This document shows, one piece after another, positions 58,869 through 64,000 of a DNA stretch of 64,000 nucleotides. Origin of the DNA: a virus; IMG/VR virus record IMGVR_UViG_3300036716_000695, positions 1-64,000 of that record; one strand, given 5' to 3'. The notes under the pieces are model-generated. The model searched no databases and had not been told where the DNA came from. It was given only the letters and a program-made list of their open reading frames with translations. The position numbers and the translations under genes were made by a program. How positions within the stretch are numbered: position 1 is the stretch's first letter; each line of letters starts with the position of its first letter.

Positions 58869-59252
58869 CTATCTTAAATTCATACCGTTAAACTCTCCAA
58901 TTTCTATACATGATTGTATAGCTAAATTAAGTTCATCTTTATCACAATCTGCAAAAGATTTACAATACTCTTGTCCATCTCTAACAAAGCATAATCCACA
59001 TGCTCTTTTTACTTCCATCTTTGCTTCTATAAATGTGTAGCCAATTTCTTGTGCTATTTCTCTAATCATTGCATGTACACGTGCTAACTGTGGGTTACTA
59101 CCCTTATCACCACCTACACCAATAAATATTTCTAAATTAGAGTCATCAGGTAAACTACCTAACCATTTATTAAATCTGGTTTGAACTGCTTTCTTTGGAA
59201 AATACAACTCTCCATTCTTAATTGAAGCTTTTATATATAAGTTATCTTTCAT
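58869..59252 (-). CDS. Unknown protein (127 aa), possible recombination accessory
   Basis: A 127-residue protein ending immediately next to the stop of the convergent 58428 gene. It has ARVHAMIREIAQEIGYTFIE, then a cysteine-containing stretch (ACGLCFVRDGQEYCK) and CIEIGEFNGMNL at the end. The arrangement of a helical His-containing segment and a compact alpha/beta end recalls small phage recombination or nuclease accessory proteins such as NinB, but I cannot support a family call. Its start overlaps the stop of a 50-codon membrane gene (ATGA). Confidence 0.6.
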   Translation of the reverse strand: MKDNLYIKASIKNGELYFPKKAVQTRFNKWLGSLPDDSNLEIFIGVGGDKGSNPQLARVHAMIREIAQEIGYTFIEAKMEVKRACGLCFVRDGQEYCKSFADCDKDELNLAIQSCIEIGEFNGMNLR

Positions 59253-59401
59253 CCTGATATAACATTACCTATTGCACATGTTATTGATACTACTAAAAAT
59301 ATTAGTAGAGTCCAAAAACATCCTTTGTATATATTTGATTGTTTTTCAGGTGATCTACCTTGGTTACTTCTGTACTGTCTTATTTTTTTTTCTTTTTTCA
59401 T
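59249..59401 (-). CDS. 50-residue single-pass membrane protein
   Basis: ATG 59401 to TGA 59249: a very basic N-terminus (KKEKKIRQYRSNQGRSPEK) and one hydrophobic segment (FWTLLIFLVVSITCAIG) near the end. The stop overlaps the next ATG (ATGA). The positive N-terminus predicts it stays inside with the C-terminus outside. Function unknown. Confidence 0.6.
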   Translation of the reverse strand: MKKEKKIRQYRSNQGRSPEKQSNIYKGCFWTLLIFLVVSITCAIGNVISG

Positions 59402-59493
59402 ATAAACATGTGTTCATCTTGGTTAGTATTATTACTGTTGTCTTCTGGTTGGTCTAATTGAGTTTCTGGTTCTTTTGGGTCATCTGTTTTCAC
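59398..59493 (-). CDS. 31-residue acidic peptide with GTG start
   Basis: GTG 59493 opens 31 codons (MKTDDPKEPETQLDQPEDNS, then NNTNQDEHMFI) whose TGA overlaps the ATG of the 50-residue membrane gene. The start is 11 bases after the stop of the DUF2459-like gene. The Asp/Glu/Asn-rich composition and the ATGA junction argue for it, but the GTG start and short length leave it uncertain. Confidence 0.35.
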   Translation of the reverse strand: MKTDDPKEPETQLDQPEDNSNNTNQDEHMFI

Positions 59494-59503
59494 GTGATAA
59501 GTT

Positions 59504-60070
59504 TTAATTATAAAATTTAGTTATTGATTCACTTGTAAGTGTATATAAAGGTGCTTTTAAACCTGCTTTCTTTAATCCGTCATTCACCCATGTGTTACAG
59601 GTGTAATACCAACGGTAGTTGTCTTTACCATAATAATAATTTGGCATATATTCTGAATTATAATGTGATTCATCTACATGCTTTTTAATTATTTGGTATT
59701 GTTTTTCAGAACACTTAACTGTTTTCCAATTAAAAGAGTCAAAATAGAAAGTCTTCTGTACACGTACTAAAGTAGAAGGGTCAGTAATCAAAGTTCTATA
59801 TAATTTTCCTATAGTTAAACTATCAAAAGTATCTACTTCTGTAAAGAATACTTTAGATCCCCAACCATATAACTTAAAAACTCCATCTTCTCTTAATACT
59901 ATATCTACATGTGCACCATTATCAGATAAATAAAATTCACGTTCTGATGATTCACTGTAAGATCCAGTAGGTATATAGTGTGCTGCAAACATTATTAGTA
60001 TAAGAACTAATGATGATACACCACAAATTTTTAATATGTCTTTTATTGCCTTTTTAAAATTCATGAGCAT
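59504..60070 (-). CDS. DUF2459-like membrane-anchored permuted NlpC/P60-type protein
   Basis: A 188-residue protein with an N-terminal membrane segment (VSSLVLILIMFAAHYI, residues about 18-33), then GAHVDIVL (His54), KLYGWGSKVFF (the GWG motif), and YYTCNTWVNDGLKKAGLKA (Cys158) near the end. This is the DUF2459 pattern; His early and Cys late in NTW fits a circularly permuted papain-like fold. A Cys/His enzyme acting outside the inner membrane is plausible, for example on the cell wall, but not shown. A second ATG at 60064 (inside the overlap with the upstream gene) is equally possible. Confidence 0.7.
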   Translation of the reverse strand: MLMNFKKAIKDILKICGVSSLVLILIMFAAHYIPTGSYSESSEREFYLSDNGAHVDIVLREDGVFKLYGWGSKVFFTEVDTFDSLTIGKLYRTLITDPSTLVRVQKTFYFDSFNWKTVKCSEKQYQIIKKHVDESHYNSEYMPNYYYGKDNYRWYYTCNTWVNDGLKKAGLKAPLYTLTSESITKFYN

Positions 60071-60302
60071 CTAAAATTTCTTGTTCAAAATCTTCATCTA
60101 TGAGATTCATGACATCAATATTAACGAAGTTACCTGTTCTATCAAGACCACTATACCATACATGAGTTATATCTGCTGATGGTCCATAACCTGGTGTTCC
60201 TGGATCTCCATTAGAATCATAATATTGATCTGGTTCTCCTGGGTCATAGGTGTACTCAATTGTAACTGATTCACCTGTTTGTGTTATAAGTTCTATTTCC
60301 AT
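60054..60302 (-). CDS. Small conserved phage protein (82 aa)
   Basis: An 82-residue acidic protein (EIELITQTGESVTIEYTYDP, GEPDQYYDSNGDPGTPGYGP, then DEDFEQEILDAHEF). It has the repeated short strands and a Pro/Gly/Asp-rich middle of a small family common in phages of many hosts, with no known function. It overlaps the DUF2459-like gene by 17 bases. Confidence 0.6.
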   Translation of the reverse strand: MEIELITQTGESVTIEYTYDPGEPDQYYDSNGDPGTPGYGPSADITHVWYSGLDRTGNFVNIDVMNLIDEDFEQEILDAHEF

Positions 60303-60303
60303 A

Positions 60304-60558
60304 TTACATAAATCTTAGTGCTCCTCCATCAACGTAAACAAACTCTTGCCCACACTCAGTGCACTTAGCATTTGATTCATTACGTAATAAAGAAACTTTG
60401 TGACAATTAGGACAAGGAGTTTCTCCTTCTTCTATGTATTCTTCTATTGCTTTTCTAGCATAGCTGTGTATCATAGAGTCATGAACACCTTTATAAAAAG
60501 TGTTGTCTGCTTCCATTTCATTTTGTTGCTCAATAAAGAGCTCTTTCATTCTTCCCAT
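60304..60558 (-). CDS. Zinc-ribbon-like small protein (84 aa)
   Basis: An 84-residue protein with a helical N-terminal half (MKELFIEQQNEMEADNTFYK) and a CPNCHKVSLLRN...CTECGQEF ribbon (CxxC...CxxC), which would bind one zinc. It could be a DNA- or RNA-binding factor or a structural protein. The C-terminus is VDGGALRFM. It lies 1 base before the 82-residue gene. Function unknown. Confidence 0.65.
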   Translation of the reverse strand: MGRMKELFIEQQNEMEADNTFYKGVHDSMIHSYARKAIEEYIEEGETPCPNCHKVSLLRNESNAKCTECGQEFVYVDGGALRFM

Positions 60559-60561
60559 AGT

Positions 60562-60708
60562 TTACTTTTTTTGACTGTCCATCCAGCATCTACTGCTGCA
60601 ATAACTTTCATACTCTGAAAGCTTACCACATTGTAGACACTTATGAACTTTATTAGTTTTAGTTTCTGTCTTTTTATCATCCATCCAACTCCATTCTTGA
60701 ATACTCAT
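60562..60708 (-). CDS. 48-residue zinc-finger-like protein
   Basis: ATG 60708 to TAA 60562: MSIQEWSWMDDKKTETKTNK, then VHKCLQCGKLSEYESYC and SSRCWMD. The cysteines form C-x2-C ... C-x3-C, a zinc-binding pattern. It starts 1 base after the helicase gene stop and precedes the 84-residue zinc-ribbon gene, so two small zinc proteins are encoded in a row. Too short for usual gene finders. Confidence 0.6.
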   Translation of the reverse strand: MSIQEWSWMDDKKTETKTNKVHKCLQCGKLSEYESYCSSRCWMDSQKK

Positions 60709-60709
60709 C

Positions 60710-61810
60710 TTAGTTTTTTAAAGGATTGTAAAATTTAATTTTAGAATTGTCAAAATCTTTCAAAGCATTGGTGACCCATGTCTCATCTTGTGTACCTGTA
60801 TAACATAGTATATGACATACTGCTGTTTCAGATGGATTAAGTCTTAGCAATCTACCTATTCTTTGTGAAGATTTTCTCTCATTACCATATGCATGCATAA
60901 TAATACCTTGTTTAAGGTTTGGAATTGTAACACCTTCTGATAATTGTAACACGCATGATAACTTATCAATTCTACCATCAGAGAATAATTCTAGATTCTC
61001 TTCTGATTTTGCATTACCAGAGTGATAACTATGCTTGCATAACTTATCTGCTTGTTTTTGTGTGTTAGCAAATATAATGCACTTACTACCTAAGTTAGAA
61101 GTTAATGATTTAACATAATCTTCTTTAGTAGAATAATCCATCAATGCTTTCATTCTCATGATTGCAGCAAATTGTCTTTGCTTTGGTGTATTGGCATCTG
61201 CATAACGCTTTGTAGAATAACCATAATCCAAAAATTCTGATGTCCACCAAAAACCTCCATTTTTATTCTTCTTCTTTAATGTCTTAAGTTTAGACAACTG
61301 TAGTTGATGAACAAAAATTTTATAGTTGTTTAGTATTTTAGAATCTGTTGCATCATCTACACTAAATGTAAACTTGATAGGGCAATACTTTTTAACCATT
61401 CTACCTTTTACAGAATCAGCACGCTTTGGTGGTGTACCTGTTAAACCTAATATTTTACCTGTAAATACAGACAAAAATGGCTCATGTGATTCTAATAAGC
61501 TATGACATTCATCTAAATAAACTATATCATAGTCATTTGGATTCTGTTTGTTTATAGATAAATATGTTGTAAACGTTATATGTTTAACTAAACCTTCTAA
61601 GTTCATTTTATCTAATTCATCAATCCAAGACTGGGCTACTGAATGTTTTGGTATTACTACCAATGCTTTTATGAAAGGATTATAGTTTCTTTGTAAGTGT
61701 TGTATAGCAATTCTTGTCTTACCTACACCCATAGATATGCCTAAACCACATCTTTTATGTTGTGCAGCTATAGATAATGCATCTGCTTGTACTATTTCTC
61801 TTTTAGTCAT
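60710..61810 (-). CDS. SF2 helicase (SNF2/DEAD-like)
   Basis: A 366-residue superfamily 2 helicase: motif I GISMGVGKT (Lys31), motif Ia VVIPKHSVAQSW, motif II LDECH (DECH, 100-103), motif III LTGTPPK, a later KCIIFANTQKQADKL (motif IV), and motif VI SQRIGRLLRL (arginine fingers). The length is that of compact phage SNF2-type helicases. It probably remodels or unwinds forks or branched DNA. It is encoded next to the tRNA cluster. Confidence 0.9.
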   Translation of the reverse strand: MTKREIVQADALSIAAQHKRCGLGISMGVGKTRIAIQHLQRNYNPFIKALVVIPKHSVAQSWIDELDKMNLEGLVKHITFTTYLSINKQNPNDYDIVYLDECHSLLESHEPFLSVFTGKILGLTGTPPKRADSVKGRMVKKYCPIKFTFSVDDATDSKILNNYKIFVHQLQLSKLKTLKKKNKNGGFWWTSEFLDYGYSTKRYADANTPKQRQFAAIMRMKALMDYSTKEDYVKSLTSNLGSKCIIFANTQKQADKLCKHSYHSGNAKSEENLELFSDGRIDKLSCVLQLSEGVTIPNLKQGIIMHAYGNERKSSQRIGRLLRLNPSETAVCHILCYTGTQDETWVTNALKDFDNSKIKFYNPLKN

Positions 61811-61851
61811 AATTATTACATGAATTTTTTAATTTTTTAGATTTATAAAGG

Positions 61852-61925
61852 TGCACCCTACAGGACTTGAACCTGTGACCTTTTCATTATGAGTGAATTG
61901 CTCTAACCAACTGAGCTAAGAGTGC
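61852..61925 (-). tRNA. tRNA-Met (anticodon CAT), elongator type
   Basis: On the minus strand a full cloverleaf can be drawn: acceptor GCACTCT/AGGGTGC, D-arm GCTC...GAGC, anticodon loop CTCATAA (CAT), T-arm ACAGG-TTCAAGT-CCTGT. The acceptor has a paired G1-C72, so it is not an initiator; it could be elongator Met or an Ile tRNA modified at C34. The first anticodon-stem pair (27-43) is A-A. CCA is not encoded. Its 5' end directly abuts the tRNA-Leu CCA. Confidence 0.85.
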
Positions 61926-62014
61926 TGGTAGCCGGAGTGGGATTTGAACCCACACGGACATTGCTGTCCAAAGGATTTTAAGTCCTTCATGTCTACCAAT
62001 TTCATCATCCGGCC
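61926..62014 (-). tRNA. tRNA-Leu (anticodon TAA)
   Basis: On the minus strand: acceptor GGCCGGA/TCCGGCT (G-U at the top), anticodon stem AAGGA/TCCTT around CTTAAAA (TAA), a long class II variable arm (GGACA-GCAA-TGTCC), a T-arm GTGGG-TTCAAAT-CCCAC, and an encoded CCA at 61928-61926. It reads TTA, a major leucine codon of this AT-rich phage. Confidence 0.92.
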
Positions 62015-62019
62015 AACAG

Positions 62020-62093
62020 TGATCCCACAAGGACTTGAACCTTGAACCTACAGCTTAGAAGGCTGTTGCTCTATCCAATTGAGCTATAGGACC
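62020..62093 (-). tRNA. tRNA-Arg (anticodon TCT)
   Basis: On the minus strand: acceptor GGTCCTA/TGGGATC with two G-U pairs, D-arm GCTC...GAGC, anticodon stem ACAGC/GCTGT around CTTCTAA (TCT), T-arm CAAGG-TTCAAGT-CCTTG. No CCA is encoded. It reads AGA, which is by far the most common arginine codon in the phage genes. Five bases separate it from tRNA-Leu. Confidence 0.92.
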
Positions 62094-62105
62094 TGATGAT
62101 CAAAT

Positions 62106-62510
62106 TTAAATCCTCTTTTCAGAAAAACCTAATTCTATAGCCTCTTTTGGATGTTCTTCTATCCACATGTGACATGACCTGCATGATGATAGCCAAGTGC
62201 TAACCTTTAAATGATATTCTCCACGTCCTTTCTTATGATGTACATCTGTAGAATGTAACGTGCAATTGTGCAAAGCTGCTTGACATATTGGATTCTCTTC
62301 AAGAAACTTACGTCTAAGTTTACTGTAAGCTAACTCAATAACTTGCATTTTCTTTGACTTTTGCTTAATGGGTTTTCTCATTAAAGGTTTAGCATCTGAA
62401 CTCTTACTTTTGTACCAGCAACTTTTGCAATAACGGCTTCCTTTATCATTTTTCCAGATAAACTGTTCCGTATTGCAATTGTTACATAGTTTCTTTTTTT
62501 GTTGAATCAT
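62106..62510 (-). CDS. HNH endonuclease-like protein with zinc ribbon
   Basis: A 134-residue protein. The N-terminal ribbon CNNCNTEQF...YCKSC (CxxC...CxxC) is followed by a basic stretch and an HNH-type core: NPICQAALHN, then STDVHHKKGRGEYHLKVS and SSCRSCHMWIEEHP. The HH pair, the later CRSCH and the two-cysteine zinc site match phage HNH nucleases of the NinG-related group. The function is probably DNA nicking or cutting at branches or ends. It lies 12 bases before the tRNA-Arg gene. Confidence 0.8.
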   Translation of the reverse strand: MIQQKKKLCNNCNTEQFIWKNDKGSRYCKSCWYKSKSSDAKPLMRKPIKQKSKKMQVIELAYSKLRRKFLEENPICQAALHNCTLHSTDVHHKKGRGEYHLKVSTWLSSCRSCHMWIEEHPKEAIELGFSEKRI

Positions 62511-63049
62511 GCTTTCAACTTTTTCTGATTGTCATTTGGACTTAAAGTTAAGTAATTTGCTGGTAATAAACCCTTTGACATGAATAAAAGTATCACATCT
62601 TCATATACTATACCTAAATCTTTAAAAGACATTGTGTTATTATAGTCTTCTAAATACTCATCAACCGGTATAGATATCAAGAATTCAACTGATTTACCTT
62701 TAAATGTTCTTTTAAAGTAGTTGTTGATCTTTTTACTGCAAATCATTTGTTTCCAGGCATTAATTTCCCTTTGACCTCTTCTCCAAACTTTAGAGATTCT
62801 TCTTTTCTTATCCCAATGTAATTTTTCAACCTCAGCTTTATCATACACGTTTAACCCATGTAACACTCTCTTAAACAAGAAGTGTTGGTATGAATTTAAC
62901 TTGGTATACTCAAAGTTGTTAATAATTGTAGGTGGATGTAACTGATATTCATCAAGTATTCCATAATAGTGGTAACGTTGAAGTCTTTTACTTAGGAGAT
63001 CTTTACTTTCATTTTGTTTTAGTTGTTTTAATTGTTCTTGAGATAGCAT
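62507..63049 (-). CDS. Unknown basic protein (180 aa)
   Basis: A 180-residue protein with a basic, Tyr/His-rich N-terminal half (LLSKRLQRYHYYGILDEYQL, then NSYQHFLFKRVLHGL) and a central RRISKVWRRGQREINAWKQM. No catalytic motif seen. Its stop overlaps the HNH gene start (ATGA type), suggesting a functional or at least co-expressed pair. It follows a strong terminator (63096-63140) and may begin a transcript. It may be a nucleic acid-binding protein; the family is not recognised. Confidence 0.6.
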   Translation of the reverse strand: MLSQEQLKQLKQNESKDLLSKRLQRYHYYGILDEYQLHPPTIINNFEYTKLNSYQHFLFKRVLHGLNVYDKAEVEKLHWDKKRRISKVWRRGQREINAWKQMICSKKINNYFKRTFKGKSVEFLISIPVDEYLEDYNNTMSFKDLGIVYEDVILLFMSKGLLPANYLTLSPNDNQKKLKA

Positions 63050-63095
63050 ACATATAGTTTTAATTTTTATTTAATATAATTCTAGATTTAATAAT

Positions 63096-63140
63096 AAAAA
63101 AAGGGACTATCACACTATTTCTAGTGGTCAAGTCCCTTTT
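63096..63140 (-). terminator. Long intrinsic terminator with GAAA-capped hairpin
   Basis: On the minus strand AAAAGGGACT and AGTCCCTTTT form the outer stem, an internal loop (TGAC/TGAT) follows, and CACTA-GAAA-TAGTG caps it, ending in a T run (63102-63096). It follows the stop of the acidic-tail gene (63165) and should end that transcript; the GAAA tetraloop gives extra stability. Confidence 0.9.
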
Positions 63141-63164
63141 CAGTCATCCTTCAGAGATGTTTAT

Positions 63165-63734
63165 TTAGAGTTCAAATGTCTCTTCTTCTTCTACTACTAA
63201 TTCTTCTGCTTTCTCATCAACAATTTCATCTTCTACTTTTTCTTCTGATGAGTCAAATCCAAATGCCTCAGCTGTTGTAGCTTTCTTTGGTTTTTTCTCT
63301 AAGTTAAATGAAGTTGAAGCGTTTGCTTCTTTTATTGCAGCACCATTATTATGAGCTAACAATACATCCTCCGCTGTTGCATCAGCAACAAAAAAGGTTT
63401 TCCTATAAATAGGTTCTCCATCAACACAACAGATAATACCTGTATCACCTGCATACTTTAGGTCTCTATCAGGATCATTAGTTGAAAATGCATCAAATTG
63501 TTCTTTGATGATGATTTTACCTGGTAATGTTGTCATAGATTCTAAACCAATAGATTGTAGATCTTCTAATTTACCATGTAATAATGTACTTATGTTTGAT
63601 TTCTTAACCCAACCTCCATTACCAAAGGTAACTCTGTCTTGTTGTAATCTTACATAACCGTACTCTGAACTTGTGCTTGATTGGCGGATAACATTTCCCA
63701 TGTCATCAGCAATGATGTTTACTTTACTTTGCAT
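63165..63734 (-). CDS. Unknown protein with acidic C-terminal tail (189 aa)
   Basis: A 189-residue protein. The first 125 residues are a beta-rich globular part (YGYVRLQQDRVTFGNGG, KIIIKEQFDAFSTND, GIICCVDGEPIYRKTFFV). The last 45 are Glu/Lys-rich and disordered and end EEEETFEL, an acidic aromatic tip similar in style to SSB tails. The AAAAAGCAAAAATTATG leader before its start suggests high expression, and it is a single-gene transcript closed by the terminator at 63096. It could be an abundant nucleic acid-associated or structural protein; no family recognised. Confidence 0.65.
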   Translation of the reverse strand: MQSKVNIIADDMGNVIRQSSTSSEYGYVRLQQDRVTFGNGGWVKKSNISTLLHGKLEDLQSIGLESMTTLPGKIIIKEQFDAFSTNDPDRDLKYAGDTGIICCVDGEPIYRKTFFVADATAEDVLLAHNNGAAIKEANASTSFNLEKKPKKATTAEAFGFDSSEEKVEDEIVDEKAEELVVEEEETFEL

Positions 63735-63786
63735 AATTTTTGCTTTTTAAAATTTAATAAAATGTGTGAATGATTCTGTCTATCTT

Positions 63787-64000
63787 TTAGACATCATCTG
63801 GATGAAAATACGGGTCCTCCAATTTCTCTGAACTATCTATCTCATCTAAAGATCTAGAATCTTCAATGATCCTTTCAGGATCTTCATCAGGTTCTTTCTC
63901 TTGTGTTCCAGAAAATTGATTGTAAAAAGGATTACCCACTTCTTTGGTATATACTCCACCTAAACCATTGAGGTCATTTATCTCATCATCTGATAAAGAT
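63787..64000 (-). CDS. Partial acidic protein at the right edge
   Basis: The minus-strand frame from the right edge to TAA 63787 encodes the last 70 residues (SLSDDEINDLNGLGGVYTKE and onward, ending KLEDPYFHPDDV). It is highly acidic and the 5' part lies outside the window. No function can be given. Confidence 0.6.
   Translation of the reverse strand, partial: SLSDDEINDLNGLGGVYTKEVGNPFYNQFSGTQEKEPDEDPERIIEDSRSLDEIDSSEKLEDPYFHPDDV

Noticed and set aside
59272-59457. 61-codon plus-strand hydrophobic frame
   Set aside because: It is antisense to the 50-codon membrane gene and the acidic peptide gene, both of which have coupled starts and stops.
1-64000. CRISPR arrays, insertion sequences, integrase or attachment sites
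   Set aside because: No evenly spaced direct repeats, transposase motifs, integrase signatures or tRNA-end duplications were seen; the genome looks lytic.

Overview
The window is part of the genome of a tailed, lytic-type bacteriophage of the crAss-like group (order Crassvirales), most probably infecting a marine or other Flavobacteriia-type member of the Bacteroidota. The reasons are: an AT-rich sequence (roughly 30% G+C by eye); A-rich, Shine-Dalgarno-free translation leaders; promoters of the Bacteroidota type (TTTG about 20 bases upstream of TAnnTTTG/TAnATTTAC); an array of giant virion proteins; and a 4700-residue protein with the DFDID metal-binding motif of the crAss-like virion RNA polymerase (the family of Cellulophaga phage phi14:2 gp66). 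No capsid, portal or terminase gene, integrase or repressor is visible; the head genes should lie outside the window.

Layout. (1) 2-28919, plus strand: five very large genes for proteins expected to be packaged in the virion and ejected: a 5'-truncated protein with a papain-like (circularly permuted) motif pair, two crAss-type cargo/structural proteins, the giant RNA polymerase polyprotein that also carries two HExxH motifs, and a 1941-residue protein with an embedded PD-(D/E)XK nuclease motif. A strong hairpin terminator closes the block. (2) 28954-32236, minus strand: a ribonucleotide reductase operon (nrdB, a small membrane protein, nrdA, a small lipoprotein), with its own promoter and a terminator-like hairpin in the nrdB leader, preceded by a small gene of unknown role. 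(3) 32294-39001, plus strand: small membrane proteins, a 3TM-type holin, two fibre-like proteins that share an N-terminal segment, a decoration-like beta protein, and a row of tiny proteins, one of which is a 27-residue CDGSH-like iron-sulfur peptide. A terminator closes the block at 39041-39080. (4) 39076-64000, minus strand (one exception, the plus-strand gene at 58428): replication, recombination and nucleotide metabolism. It holds an Nmad1-type protein, DUF932, a spore-photoproduct-lyase-like radical SAM protein, MazG, PhoH, family B DNA polymerase with a C-terminal clamp-binding motif, a Fis-like helix-turn-helix peptide, a RecB-like nuclease, two paralogous unknown proteins, a MoxR-type AAA+ ATPase with a VWA/metallopeptidase-like partner, RusA, Toprim primase, an SSB-like protein, a RecA-like ATPase, DnaB-type helicase, a DnaA-domain-IV-like protein, uracil-DNA glycosylase, an SF2 helicase, three tRNA genes and an HNH protein.

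How it fits together. The virion RNA polymerase and its companion cargo proteins would enter the cell with the DNA and start transcription. The minus-strand replication genes and the nrd operon then supply dNTPs, initiation factors, helicase, primase, polymerase and recombination functions, while the plus-strand central block supplies lysis and host-recognition parts. The most promising undescribed module is the tightly overlapping operon 46295-51931 (RecB-like nuclease, paralogue A, paralogue B, MoxR ATPase, VWA/metallopeptidase). Other notable items are the CDGSH mini-protein, the CX3CX4C radical SAM enzyme, the DnaA-C-only protein and the multi-enzyme RNA polymerase polyprotein. All function calls come from reading motifs; no database search was possible.
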